This document shows positions 29,527 to 41,045 of a stretch of 64,000 nucleotides of DNA, one piece after another. Under the pieces are notes generated by a model, which was not told the DNA's origin, did not search any database, and saw only the letters and a list, made by a program, of their open reading frames with translations. Position numbers and translations under genes: made by a program. How positions within the stretch are numbered: position 1 is the first letter of the stretch; every line of letters begins with the position of its first letter. The stretch is from Rhynchopus sp. YZ270_cl-10 (lineage: Eukaryota; Euglenozoa; Diplonemea; Diplonemida; Diplonemidae): positions 2,046,001 to 2,110,000 of the forward strand of contig OZ037833.1 in the NCBI GenBank assembly GCA_964035575.1, written 5' to 3'.

Positions 29527-32500
29527 AACGAAAACGCGCAAATCCAAAATCGGTTGCAGAACAAAAAAAAAAGAATGCCACTCACGATACACGCAGAGCG
29601 CTCTGTAGATAATAGTGCCTTGCTTAATGAGTGGAGAAGGTTCTGAAGGTGCCTCACAGAGACCTCGAGAGGAGGGGTGTACAAAACTAAACCGAAAGAA
29701 GAGGGAGAAAAAAAAAACCAGAAAGACAACTTCAAAGATTCATGGCTTCAAAAAGCTAAACAAATAAACATCAAGGTGAAAATGGGACACACAATAAATA
29801 TAACCACGTATCTCGGTAAAAGCTAGAACAAACACCTAGATACTCATGTGTATCGCACACCCACTCCATTCTCACCTTTATAATAGCATCAATATGCAAC
29901 GAGGGGGGTTTTGTGCACAAAATTTGATGTGAATTGAAACAAGAAAATTCAGGAAAAAAGAACAAAAACAAAATCACCCCCCACAACACTCTTGTGTATG
30001 CACAAGAAATGAGTTGGGTAGAAACATTTTTTGTCGTTAATAAAAATCGTCAAAGAGTATAGAAAAATGGTGAGAGCCTCGACAAGACTTAAAACCGCAC
30101 CAAAATTTAAAAGATGTCATCTTTAAAATAGCAAATATAGCACAAAAAAAGAAAAAGTTCGGGAGAGAGAGAGAGAGAGAGAGATTGTGTTTATGAGGAA
30201 AACACAGCCTTTTAAATGTTACAAAATGAACCCCCCCTCTGTTAGTGTAGCTTGCCTTGCAATTACCCTTTTGCAGTTCTTTTGAAATACTTCGTTGCAT
30301 TTGACTTCATTTTTTTTTTTTTTTATAGTTTCGACAATCACCAGTCCGAGGACGGGTTCTGTACACAACGTCGCCCGAAGGCTAATGAATTTCACAGGTA
30401 TAAATGCAGTTTTTTCCCTTCTCCCCATTTATATTAGCCCAAAAAAGCAATTATTTTGAGGAAGTAGAGTTGCGACAAAGTTAAATACCCATGAAAGGTG
30501 TATACAAGGAGTGGGGATTGCTCTATCTATCACCCTCAATGAAAAAAGGGAAAGAGAAATTGAACCTTTCAAATGCCCCACCGGACACCACGCCGGACAC
30601 AAGGCACCTAAAAAGAAAATCTTGAAGAATGAATGTGCCATGCCGCACACCACTATAAGGCTACCTAGACCTTAAGGTAAGTACAGTAGTCCAAATTTGA
30701 CATCCAAATAATCGCGAATTTGGGCAATTTAACACCTTTCTTTGGACACCAATATTTGGACCACTGTATTGTTTTTTGACACACGGTTAAGCCTTTTTGG
30801 GGGAAAGGAAAAAAAAATATCAGACTCTTGTATTTTGCATACGATGGGTATGTTGTTAAAGCAATTAAACATTGCCATAAAAAGGGCAGGAAGGTTTTTT
30901 TTTAAAAAATGCAAGATGAACATAAGCTATGCTTAGTCACCTTCAAACAAGTATCCGACAAGGTTATGACACAATTTTTTTAAGGAATTGGAGATGGGGT
31001 TTTTGGTTGTTTTACGCCGTAAAAAAAATATCATCATGTCAAAAACGACAAGGCTCAATTACATTTTAACAAACCTCTAAGGCTAGGGTATTTACAAAAC
31101 GACACACCTCATCCATGAGAGTGGGAGGGTTGGTTGGGTTTTTTTTTAAAACGTGGAGAAAAATATATAATGGAGTTGAGACGAAATAAAGAAAACGCTT
31201 TCTTGGGCGTACATAACCGGACCAGCTCCGGGACCATCTTGTGGGTTCTTCTGCGTGAAATCAAAAAAGAACAAAAAAAAACAAAAACAAAAAACACCGA
31301 GTCTATGGCATTGCACTCACTTTCGTTTTTCATCCCATGGAGAAACAAAGCGTGGGGGGATCTATGAGAAGCGAGGCGAATGAATAAGAAAAAAAAGAAG
31401 AATTGCCTCATATACTAACTATTCTACTGAATAGAAGGTATAATAGGGTGCACTAAATGTACCCAAACTTTTTACTTTATGTGGATTGTTTGTTTAGAAG
31501 AAAGGTTTATAAGATGACCCTAAGCCTCTCGTGCTTAGTCTGAATAGATTATTATTTGGTTCATTCATCAGTGCTTAGTCACCTTGATCACATTAAAAAA
31601 AGTGAAGTTATTAATGCAGGCACCTCCGACTGACCCACGCACGATGCCAGCCATCCGGATGAAAGCACAAATAAACAAAAATGTTATCAGGTAAACCTAT
31701 TCCTCTCCGTGCTTAGTTACCTTCAAAAAAGGGGTGGGAGAAAAAAAAAAAGAATATTGTTTCACATCTGAAAGGATCCCTTTAAAGAGTTGGTAAGCTA
31801 CTCCTCTAAGCGTTCATGATTTTTGGTCACCTTCACATCGGAAGATGTAGGATGGATCTCGCATGGATCACAATTTAAATTCAAATACTTTCAATTCAGC
31901 ACAGAAAGCATATAGGGGTGTTAGCGCACAACACTTTCTCTCTACCACCACCACCATCCCATAGAACCTTCACAGAAGAGAAAAACCCAAGAATTATTTC
32001 ATACCATTCTATTGAATAGAATAGTATAAATGGTGTTCCTGAAACACCATTTAGTCAAGGAAGGATGTCATTATAGGCCCCCTCCGGAACACCAATAAAC
32101 CAAGAAAAAAAATATGAGAAAAGATGAAAGTGCCCCTCTGTGCACACATCTCTAATCTGCATTGGAAGTTAGGTTCGAACGGTTAGAACGACAAAAAAAG
32201 AACAAACACAAAAATAAGCCTCTCTGTGCTTAGTCAACCAAATGGTGTCAGCTGGTCTTTGAAGTGCAAAGACCAAACAAAATCTACCAAGAGACAGCAA
32301 AGAGAGAAAAATCAAGTTTATAGTGCAAAACGCTACGGAAAGGCACTAAAAACAGACAAAAATACAAGATAATCAAGGAAAAGGAAACTGGACAGATGAG
32401 GCCAAAAATGGCACAAAACCCGTCGCCTTTTTGTATTCACAAAAGAAAGAGCCCCGGGCCGATTAAGCAGGAGAAAGTATATCACAAATGGAAAGTCATG

Positions 32501-33009
32501 GTTCTTGTTTCGCTTTTTTGGAGAGAAACGTCATAAAAGAAAAAAAAAGCGAATTGCATAAAAAGAACCCGGGTAAGAAAACGGGTTGTATGGACTGAGG
32601 GGGGGTATGCGTGTCTGCTTATGACCTAGACGGGTGTAGCTCCTCCAGGTGCAGCCGACGGTTCATTTGGCTGTGGACGCAGCGTCACGCTGAAAGATGG
32701 GAAAAAGAGATGTTGAAAGTGCAAACGCCTCACCGGACAATCGGGGGACGCAGGGTACTGAAAGAAAAATATGTTAACACGGGCTTACGTTAAGAGACGA
32801 GCACCAATGAGACAGGCACAGAGCATGGGCATATATTGTGCCAAGAAAAACAGCAAAAACAACACTTGAAAAAATATAGTTCAAGTTGGAAAAGTCTAAC
32901 AAAGAATGTGAAAGGAACAGAGCAACCAAACGAAAACGGCTGTATCGCCATTTTGAGAATATTTTATTTCTTTCCATGCCCCGTGCCGAGAGGCAAAGGT
33001 GTCTAGGAT
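29527..33009. other. Gene-poor spacer between the two pseudophosphatase copies
   Basis: About 3.5 kb without a supportable gene. It holds a family-C hairpin (30333-30395), a GA microsatellite (30163-30184), family-A hairpins at about 30913, 31502, 31690, 32121 and 32214, family E at 31608-31668, a family-B hairpin at 32319-32352, a hairpin AATGGTGTT-CCTGA-AACACCATT at about 32030, and a small GC-rich island at about 32590-32760 ending in a family-B-like segment. Frames of 60-100 residues here are low-complexity. Confidence 0.6.
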
Positions 33010-34539
33010 TTAGAGAGAAGGTCCGGCGTCCACATGTGCCTCTACACTGCTGACGCACGACTGGAACAACGCTGAAGGTTCGCGTGGCAGGGAGGCGTAG
33101 CTGGCACAGGACTTCATCCCGGTAGTGGCGATGCGCTGCAGTGCTTGTGCGCTGTTGTTTCTCCGCATGGCGGGGCTAGTCGCTCTGGGTGTGCCCGCCC
33201 ATATGCCTTCTTGCTGCACACGTTTTCTGCCAAATTTGCTTTTGCCAAGGGAAGCAAACAGACTGCCCTCCCACGCTGTGTGTGGGTCCACGCTCGCCAT
33301 CAGGTCTTCGGATGGAATGCAGGCAATGGTAGAGGCACCAAGCGACGCAGGGGAGGTGGGGCGTGGCTCGTCGCGCAGGAAGGCCATGTCTGAGACGCTG
33401 ACGGCAGGGCGCACAGTCTCGGGTGTTTCCTTGCCTTTGTGCACGATGACGATGGAGCCGTCGTCGACAGTGGTGGGCTCGTGCCGGCGTTCACACACAA
33501 CGTCGAGGTCGACAGCAAAGGCGCCACCCAAGGAGCTTGAGATGCTGTCCATCTGTGCTGCGGGGAAGGTCAGCACAGCGCCGTTCTGCAGGCCGTCGGG
33601 GAAGAGGTGCGACGAGTGCATCTGCAGGTTGAAGAGCACCTCACGTCGCCGGAACTCGTTCACACTCCACATTGTGATGTTGAAGTCGTCGTCCACATGT
33701 GTGTCCACCACAAGCTCCACTGTCTCTGTGCTCCCTGTCACACGCCGGCGTGAGTGGCGGTGGATGCCTTCCTCACCAGGTGTGAACACAACAGACTTCG
33801 ACATCCGTGCACGGTTTGAGAACGCGTTCCCTTGCGAGTACACTGCACGCACGTGCTCAATCTCCACCACAACCTTTGCGCGTGCCATCACAGACGCAGG
33901 GATCCCACGCAAGGTAATGAGACGCACAAGAGCAGGCATGTGTGGAGGTGGGGTGAACATCTGCCGCGAGGACATCCCCATTGAGAAGTACGAGAGGTAG
34001 CGCAGCTGCGAGGGTGTGAAGTGCACAGGGTCCTTCCGCTTCCCACGGTACCACCCCACAGCAGTCTTCTCGTCCACAAACAGGTTTGTGTACAGCATGA
34101 AGCTGATCACACACAATGCCGCACGCCCCTCCCCAGGCCCATCCAGCAACACCAGCACACGTGAGTTCGGCCGTGCCAGGTGCTCCGTCACCACCGCCAC
34201 AAAGCTCCACAGCATCTGCAACGATGGGGTGGCCTCCTTGCACGCAAAGCACGCCACAGGCCCTTCGTGCAGCACCGCAAGTGTCCCAGACTCCCCCGTC
34301 AGATCCACAAGCAGGCAGTTGTACCCACGGAACTCCTGCTGGATGCGCGCCTTCACCCACTCCGACCCACGCCCCAGCGACGACGCCACCACATTCTGTG
34401 CAGGCGGGCGCACCAAGACCACTTCCCGCGTCACAGGGCTCAGCAGGCCCTCCTCCTTCCCACCCACAACACCCCCCACAGCCTCGCCTACGTTACCAAG
34501 AGCAGATTGCGCTACTTTCAAGAAATCCCCGAAAGGCAT
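33010..34539 (-). CDS. PTEN/auxilin-like pseudophosphatase with C2-like domain, copy 2
   Basis: 509 residues from ATG 34539. Residues 1-412 are identical to copy 1, including the LLDGPGEGRAAL pseudo-active site. The remaining 97 residues (MASVDPHTAWEGSLFASLGK...) are unrelated to copy 1's tail and end in a basic Ser-rich stretch. Upstream sequence also differs beyond the acceptor (AAAACAG, then shared AATACACACAAATG). Two expressed genes with one shared module and separate tails are plausible. The lack of silent differences in the shared block implies very recent duplication or ongoing gene conversion. Confidence 0.75.
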   Translation of the reverse strand: MPFGDFLKVAQSALGNVGEAVGGVVGGKEEGLLSPVTREVVLVRPPAQNVVASSLGRGSEWVKARIQQEFRGYNCLLVDLTGESGTLAVLHEGPVACFACKEATPSLQMLWSFVAVVTEHLARPNSRVLVLLDGPGEGRAALCVISFMLYTNLFVDEKTAVGWYRGKRKDPVHFTPSQLRYLSYFSMGMSSRQMFTPPPHMPALVRLITLRGIPASVMARAKVVVEIEHVRAVYSQGNAFSNRARMSKSVVFTPGEEGIHRHSRRRVTGSTETVELVVDTHVDDDFNITMWSVNEFRRREVLFNLQMHSSHLFPDGLQNGAVLTFPAAQMDSISSSLGGAFAVDLDVVCERRHEPTTVDDGSIVIVHKGKETPETVRPAVSVSDMAFLRDEPRPTSPASLGASTIACIPSEDLMASVDPHTAWEGSLFASLGKSKFGRKRVQQEGIWAGTPRATSPAMRRNNSAQALQRIATTGMKSCASYASLPREPSALFQSCVSSVEAHVDAGPSL

Positions 34540-34559
34540 TTGTGTGTATTCTGTTTTGT

Positions 34560-35910
34560 GGGGAAATCATACGACAAATTGAGACAGATTGAGAAGCAAA
34601 AATAACACTCTTTTTTTTTTTTCCTCCCGCCAGTACTCTAACATACGATGCAACGTGACGACAAGCGATAAACAGGTGGTACCTGTTGCAACAGTACTCA
34701 ACGAACTGTTGTTCATTTTACTTTTTCGAAGAAAAAAAAGAGGGGGTTTTTTGGTTCTGAAAAATGAAAAGAGGCGTGTTGTGTGATAAATAACACACAA
34801 CCCACCGAACAAGCTAGAAGTGCACACACAAACTGGAGAGCCAGACCGTAGGTTTTCTGAGTTCTCATTGGTGAGAAAATATGAGATCTGTGCTCAGGCT
34901 GGGTAAACTAAAGGGGGGAAGAACGCGATGCACATTTTTTTACTGAGTAAAAACGCTTCGCTTCAGCTTTGATAGATCGAACGTGAAAGGTATCAAAAAA
35001 GAAAACGTTTTTTTGTGTGTGTGTGTGGGTGGGGTTCCAATAAAAGACACCCTCAACAGAGTTTGAAAAAGGTTAACAAAAAAAAAATAGTGAAAAATAA
35101 ACCCCTTGAAGACAAGCGTGGACCTCACGGAACTCACTATATCTTTATAAAAAAAGAAAAAAATTCACAGGGTTTTCGTTTCGTCCTTACCCTATATTTT
35201 TTCCCCCCTTTTTCGGTAGTCAAAAGCAAAGCAAAAAACGAGAAAAAAATGAAAGAAAAAAATGAATGCAAAAAACTGCACAACGTTTTTCTCTTTTGAA
35301 TTTTTTGTATTCTTTTTTGGGCAGCCAAAGCTTAGATGGGGGTAAGACGCGAAAATGAAATATCAAGAAATGAACGGAACTTCCGCCCCCCTACCTTAAA
35401 GTGTCCAAGATAGTAGCGATGACGAGGATTGTTCGTGTGGGAGAAAAGAGATTTTGTGCAAATAAAAAGCAAAGAAAAAAGCAAAAACAAAAGGTAAACA
35501 TTGAGCACAAAACACACAAACTCCACACGGAACAATATGACTCGCATCGCGTATCAAAGAACTTTATTTTTTTCGAATGAAAAAAAGGGTGGAGGGGGGA
35601 GGATCTGGACCGAAGCATCGACCTTTCCTCACAATTGGTACCCCACAAAAGCAAACTGGCTGTTAAAAAAGAAAAAAAAAGAAACTGTGAAAGCAACATA
35701 GATAGTGGAGAACGTCTGAACTAAAGCAATGATGATATTGGACGGGCGTGGGGTCTTAGTATTTTGTTTTGAAATAAAAATACCTACACTCCCGATATGT
35801 TCTCCAAAAAGTAAGATGAACCTAATCCTCTTAAATAAAAACGCGCACATCACCACACTCTTTTTTTAAGCGTTTTTTTCTTCCCCCCTTTTGTCCCAAA
35901 ACACAACATT
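34560..35910. other. Spacer between pseudophosphatase copy 2 and the desaturase; no gene
   Basis: A/T-rich with A and T runs; one diverged hairpin leader (GTAAGATGAACCTAATCC) near 35812. None of the 60-100-residue frames has protein-like composition. Confidence 0.5.
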
Positions 35911-37378
35911 CTATTGTGTCTTCTTCGAATCCGATGAGTGGTAGATCGACCTGTTCACGACCTTCTCTCCGTCCTTTGGTGCGAACTGTATTGTTTTGTG
36001 TGGTTTTTTTTACTTTTCGTTCAAAAAAATGGCCAAAAATGCATACCTCACTCACACAGTTCTTCAGGAACTGGTGGTGTCTGACGACGGCCTCGAGGAG
36101 GGACTTGGAGAAGACAGGCTTGTCGCCCTCCTTCTCCATGTGCTCGTAGATGATCTTGGTCAGAGCGGGGTAGTGCCTGTAGTGCACACCGGGGAAGAGG
36201 TGGTGGCAGATCTGCAGGTTCAGTCCACCGGTGTACTGGTTCATGAACCATGCGCCCCAGCCGAGCGGGTGGAAGTCCGCAGACGAGATGGCCTGGTACT
36301 TACCCCAGTCAACGGATTTGCCAACAACGTCGTGGAAGAAGTCACATCCGTCAATCTCGTGGTTCACAATGAACTCAAACCCGAACAGCGTCGAGGTGAT
36401 GACCGTCTCAATCTCAATGAGGAACATACCCCACAGGAAGCCGCATGCGTAGAGCGGGAGGACGTACGTGATCATCAGGTGGAAGAACTGTGTGACAACG
36501 TTCTTGACGCGGGCCGATCTGGACATGGGGAGGGCGCCGGTCTCTCTGAAGTTGTTTGCGAGGACGTCGGAGAGGGTCCAGATGGGGAGGATGTGGACGT
36601 AGAGGAACCACATGTAGATGTGCTGGTGCTTGTGGATGTCGAACCACATGGCGCCTTTACCAGCGCACTTCAGGGGCTCCATTCTGTCCTCATCAAGGCC
36701 GTCCTCGTTGGTGTTGACGTGGTGGCGGACAACGTGCTTTCTGGACCAGAACTCTGGGGTGGTGCCTGCGAAGACCATGGCGATGTAGTACATGGCGTTG
36801 TTGAACTCCGGGTACGGCGACAGGGAGGCATGCGAGGCAACGTGCGCGATTCTCATGATGTTGGCAGCACGCAGCACACCGACCGCGATCGCAGCCTTCC
36901 ACGACCCGGCAATGAGCAGCACCGAGGCAAGCGAGAGCAGCACCAGGTGCAGCACGTCGCACATCATGTAGATGTCATCTCCACGCAGGTTCGTCTTCTT
37001 CATCGCCTTCTTCTTTCCTCCGCCACGGATAGCAGCCATACCGGCCTTCTTCAACTTGCGGTAGAAGCCGCTCTCCTCAAAGGTGTACTGCACTTTGCTG
37101 TCGTAGTACATGTTCACGGGGTGTGTCACCTCGTAGTTGGTGGACTTGATCTCGTACTTCTTGATCGTCTCGTACACGAAGTCTGCGTCAGGGTGGTACG
37201 ACTCCACGAACAACTCACCATGCGGATGCGCAGCCGCACAGTCCAGCGCATACTCACCACCAGGGTGCTGCGACATGAACGGCTTCAGGTCATACGCCTT
37301 CCCGTTGATGGTCCACACCTTCTCATAGAGCTTGGGGGTGTTTGCACCCGTGTCCGGGGATTTGCAGCCTTTTCCCAT
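35911..37378 (-). CDS. Cytochrome b5-fusion front-end fatty acid desaturase, two exons
   Basis: Exon 1 is 37378-36047, exon 2 is 35985-35911; the 61-bp intron starts GTATGC and ends AATACAG. The spliced protein has 468 residues ending NRSIYHSSDSKKTQ. Residues about 10-90 are a cytochrome b5 domain with the haem motif QHPGGEYAL. Three histidine boxes follow: HVASH, HVVRHHVNTNED (HxxHH) and QICHHLFPG (QxxHH). The Gln in the third box is diagnostic of front-end (delta-4/5/6/8-type) acyl desaturases. Two hydrophobic blocks fit an ER membrane enzyme of polyunsaturated fatty acid synthesis. Regioselectivity cannot be read. Without splicing the frame would end in an unrelated 80-residue tail. Confidence 0.92.
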
Positions 37379-37483
37379 TGTGGTTGATGTGATTCTTTTA
37401 TACCTGATTTTGATGATGATAAAATTGAAAAGGTAATAAAAAGGGTGTTTCTTTTTTTTATATAAAATCACCATTAGGTGAAG

Positions 37484-37933
37484 CTAGCGGGAACGACCCC
37501 CTTCTGTGCGCATTTCGCACTCCTGTTGTACTAGGAGACGGGTGTTCTCATTTTCCTCTGCCCTTTCTTTTGCCCAGAGGATATAAAAGGTGTACGTCAT
37601 GAAGGACATTGCGCAGGAGATGCAGGAAAGGTAGGCGAAACGGGCGATGCCAAACTCTTTGTCATTGATGAGGTAACGTGCCTTTTCGATGTAGCGCAGG
37701 TCTCGCTTGGCTTTTTCCACATTTGCATAATGGGGCCGGGTGTACGAAAAGGCAGGGCTCATGGGCTCCTGCAACGGATGGTTCGACACCCGTTCTATAA
37801 GCTCCCTGTCCTCCTGCGCCTGCAGCCTCTCCTTCAACTTCTCCGCTCGCCGTTCCATACGGTCTTCATAACTCCGCCCCCACCTCCTCTGCACACCACC
37901 CCACCCCACACCCCTACGTGTAAACCGCAGCAT
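37484..37933 (-). CDS. Small single-TM, probably mitochondrial membrane protein
   Basis: 149 residues from ATG 37933, three bases after a likely acceptor (AACAACAAAG). The N-terminus MLRFTRRGVGWGGVQRRWG is Arg-rich with no acids, like a mitochondrial presequence. A charged helical middle follows, then one hydrophobic helix (FAYLSCISCAMSFMTYTFYI) near residues 102-122 and a charged tail. It is compatible with a respiratory-chain accessory subunit, but I recognise no family. It lies about 105 bp upstream of the desaturase start on the same strand. Confidence 0.65.
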   Translation of the reverse strand: MLRFTRRGVGWGGVQRRWGRSYEDRMERRAEKLKERLQAQEDRELIERVSNHPLQEPMSPAFSYTRPHYANVEKAKRDLRYIEKARYLINDKEFGIARFAYLSCISCAMSFMTYTFYILWAKERAEENENTRLLVQQECEMRTEGGRSR

Positions 37934-38150
37934 CCCTTTGTTGTTTGAAATGGGGGAGGATGGTGGGATGCAAAAAAACAAAAAATGGCCGTTTTTTAGT
38001 CTACGAATCTATCTCCAAAGGGGTTCTAAGCTTCTCTGTGTCAAGAAAGCTAGGTCCGAAAAAAAAGAAAAAGATGAAAGGCATTTTTGAGCTGTCTCTT
38101 CTCGTTCTCGTTGGTTTAAAAAAAAAAGGTAGAAGAGAAGGTCTCTAGCA

Positions 38151-41045
38151 CTACCAAGCAACAGCACGCCCTGATACGGTGAACCCTTCTTTACCGGGGC
38201 CACTGACAAAGGTGTTGTCACGCTCTGGTTGGCGTCTTCGGGAAATGGATGGGATTCGTCGCTTGGGTTTGTCGCTTGCGGTACCGGTTACGATCCCTTC
38301 CTTGCGTTCACGGTGTGGTTGTGGTTGTGGGCGGTCAGACCAGGCTTGTTGCTGTCCTCCTGGATGACGGGGCTTGCGTGTTGGGCGTGGTGGTGCGGGT
38401 AGTGCGATGGGTGATGCTTGTGGTGTGCCCCAGGATAGTGCGTCACCACCCATTCCCGCCCCAGGGAGTTTGACGTGGTGCCGATCCAGCACCCTCCGAC
38501 ACCGCTCGTAGAACTGTGCTGGCTGTGCCGAGGTTTCTGCAGTGTTGGCGGCCCAGCGTTGCAGTTCGCTTAACACCATTTCCGCGCTTTTTGCGCTTCT
38601 CTGCCGTTGCTGTGCCGCATCGGTAAGAACCTTCTTGTACTTCTGCAACTGCTTCTTCTTGAGGGCGTGCTGCTTCGACACCCAAGCCAATTGGTGTGAT
38701 TGATCATACAATGCGCCGACCTGAATGTCAATCTCTCTTTGTGCTTGCAAGCAGTTCTGCCGCAGGGCCGCAAATTCGTGCATAGCCTTCTGCTCCTTTT
38801 CACTTAAGCTGGGGTTCTTCGCAACGATAAGCTCAAATGCAGTGGGCTCATCAAACGCAATCCTCCCCACCTCACTCCGATAGGTATCAATTGTACCCAA
38901 TTTGAGAAGCGCTTTGTTCAGTTTTTGGTTGGATTTATGTATTTTGACGATCTCAGAATCTAGCATATCGCCTTTATCTTGAAGATTCAATCGAATTGAT
39001 GCAATCGACGCAATGTACTTTGCTTGAATCTCTTCGGGTTCAAGCGAGACCAGCTCTTCTTGACGAACCACCGACGCTTCTCCATCAGGCAGAGCAAGGA
39101 GGTCATCATTGTACATGCTTGCTGCAGCGTATATTGTGTTCATAACCTCTTCATAGCGGGCGCGGAGCAACGTTATAGAGCTTTTTTTTGCGTTCAATTC
39201 GATACTAAGCGCACTACGTTCATCCCCTTGGAGTCGTAACGCATGCCTTAAGGTTCCTTGATGTACCCGAATATCCTCTTCTCTTTCCTTCATTTCTGCA
39301 CGGAGCGCGATTTTTCTTTGTTCTTCATGTTCCACACCTTCAACCTTATCCACAACTTTAGGGCGTTCCGCTTCAATACGCTTTTGCATAGTAGACACAT
39401 CCCGAACCTTCAGTGCCTTCTGTTCATCTAAAGACTCTGTAGCGCGACGTAGTCCTTGCAGCTCAATTTCGGTTAAATTCAGTTCTTTTAGGACAGAGGA
39501 TTTCTGCGCTTCTTGAGATTCCATATCGTGGTGGCATTGTAACAGAAGCGAATGAGCTGTGGTGTTTGCGGCCTTGAGAGGGGCGTTAATGTGTTCCATC
39601 CCATCTAGCTCTTCTCGGAGCGATCTGGCACGGTTTAGCAAATTTTCGTGAAGTGCATTTAGGTCCGCCTTAGCGTTGTCTACTGCAATGAGTTTAAAGG
39701 ATTTAACCTCATCCAAGGTGTTGTTCGCTGCAATAGAATCTGCGTGGCGTTGTTCAAGGAGAAGAATGTCGGTCCGTTGTTTGCGCTCAATATTAAAATA
39801 GAGTGACACATTCTTGCTGAGCATTGCATGAGATGCGTTGTGTTCTGTGTTTTCTTGGATTTCCGCTTCAAGTTGTCGCTTCGCTTTTTGGGTGGTCTGG
39901 ATTATAGTATTAAGCTTTGCAATATGTTCTTCTTTATATTCAGCTATTCTGCGAAGGAATGCGTCCTGGTTGGTTTCCTCGCTGTGCAGAACATCCAGGT
40001 CGTGTTGCAGTCTGTACAGCTCATCTTCTGCTTCTTCGTATTGAAGAAGCGCAGTACGCAACGCAGATTTCGCAACGTGAAGCTCCGCGTCCTTCCTTGC
40101 AGAGGTCTGTTTCTCCGCAATCAGCTGTCCCTCTAAGAGCTTTACCTCTGAGAAGAGACGTTCGTCCTCTGCCTTTACCTTATCACATAGGAGAGCAGAG
40201 GAACCTCGTTTTCGGTCGTATTGTGCCCAGCGTCGTTCATTTTGTATGACATTGTCACGCACTTCAGAACAGACTGCTTCTAGGCTATGTGCATCAAGTT
40301 TTCGATCGGCGATGACGGTTTTGTTAGATTGGATTTGCATTGAAGTTTCGCCATGGCGGAGGTCGAGGGAGCGTGACTGTGCAAAGACCTTTTCGAGCTG
40401 TTCTGTCGCTTCAGAGCGTTCAAAGGATAGGGTAGTGGCCTGTTTCAAGACAGAGAGGGTTTCAATGCGGAGTGCCTCCGTGTCTTGCATCTCGTTTTCT
40501 ACCTGGGTGCGTTTTGCTTTGGTTTCGTTGATAAGCGCGTCACGGTGTTGCATTAATCGTAGATATTCAGTTCTCTCCATCTCCGTCATCTTTTCCAGTA
40601 CTTCGTGAGAATCTTCTGCTTCCCGTTGTGATTCTATAATTTCTTCTAGACGGCGTTCGGAGAGCTTAAAATCAGAGAGAAATTTTTGAATTTTCGCCTT
40701 TCTCTCCTCAGTACCGTGTTGCACCTCGATTACCTCGTTTTTGAGGGTGCGCAGGGTGGTTTGGCTTCGTTTCAAATCGGTGTTGGTGTTGCTCAGTTCA
40801 CGTTGCAATGTTTTGACCTGGGATTCTTCGCTCTGTAAACGTTGTTGTATGACCTCGCCCATCCCATTCCATTCCACAATCGTCTTTGCAAAAGCTCGTA
40901 ATTTCTCCTCATTATCCTCAAGCAACAACGTCCCCTCTGCAGTCGCCATCTTCAACGACTGCAGTTTTTTCTGCTTTTTCACAACCTCATCTCGAAGCTT
41001 TCGGTTCACCCCATTTAACATCTCATCTGGTAATTCTAGGGACAT
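38151..41045 (-). CDS. CCDC39/FAP59-like axonemal coiled-coil protein
   Basis: 964 residues from ATG 41045. Almost continuous coiled coil from about 10 to 870, followed by a basic Pro/Arg-rich tail. The block LQDKGDMLDSEIVKIHKSNQ followed by KLNKALLKLGTIDTYRSEVG matches the conserved stretch of CCDC39/FAP59 (GD.LD..I.K...E...L..TL...N..YR). CCDC39 with CCDC40 forms the 96-nm ruler on outer doublet microtubules that places radial spokes and inner arm dyneins. Length is close to the human protein (941). The acceptor ACACTCTGTCAG lies about 30 bases before the ATG. This is strong evidence for a motile flagellum. Confidence 0.78.
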   Translation of the reverse strand: MSLELPDEMLNGVNRKLRDEVVKKQKKLQSLKMATAEGTLLLEDNEEKLRAFAKTIVEWNGMGEVIQQRLQSEESQVKTLQRELSNTNTDLKRSQTTLRTLKNEVIEVQHGTEERKAKIQKFLSDFKLSERRLEEIIESQREAEDSHEVLEKMTEMERTEYLRLMQHRDALINETKAKRTQVENEMQDTEALRIETLSVLKQATTLSFERSEATEQLEKVFAQSRSLDLRHGETSMQIQSNKTVIADRKLDAHSLEAVCSEVRDNVIQNERRWAQYDRKRGSSALLCDKVKAEDERLFSEVKLLEGQLIAEKQTSARKDAELHVAKSALRTALLQYEEAEDELYRLQHDLDVLHSEETNQDAFLRRIAEYKEEHIAKLNTIIQTTQKAKRQLEAEIQENTEHNASHAMLSKNVSLYFNIERKQRTDILLLEQRHADSIAANNTLDEVKSFKLIAVDNAKADLNALHENLLNRARSLREELDGMEHINAPLKAANTTAHSLLLQCHHDMESQEAQKSSVLKELNLTEIELQGLRRATESLDEQKALKVRDVSTMQKRIEAERPKVVDKVEGVEHEEQRKIALRAEMKEREEDIRVHQGTLRHALRLQGDERSALSIELNAKKSSITLLRARYEEVMNTIYAAASMYNDDLLALPDGEASVVRQEELVSLEPEEIQAKYIASIASIRLNLQDKGDMLDSEIVKIHKSNQKLNKALLKLGTIDTYRSEVGRIAFDEPTAFELIVAKNPSLSEKEQKAMHEFAALRQNCLQAQREIDIQVGALYDQSHQLAWVSKQHALKKKQLQKYKKVLTDAAQQRQRSAKSAEMVLSELQRWAANTAETSAQPAQFYERCRRVLDRHHVKLPGAGMGGDALSWGTPQASPIALPAPPRPTRKPRHPGGQQQAWSDRPQPQPHRERKEGIVTGTASDKPKRRIPSISRRRQPERDNTFVSGPGKEGFTVSGRAVAW

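Noticed and set aside
32590-32793. 60-residue plus-strand frame in a GC-rich island
   Set aside because: No start-site context, opposite to all genes, and the island contains a family-B repeat. No protein-like composition.
35996-37387. 463-residue plus-strand frame
   Set aside because: Shadow of the fatty acid desaturase on the opposite strand. The minus frame has cytochrome b5 and all three histidine boxes; the plus frame has no domain.
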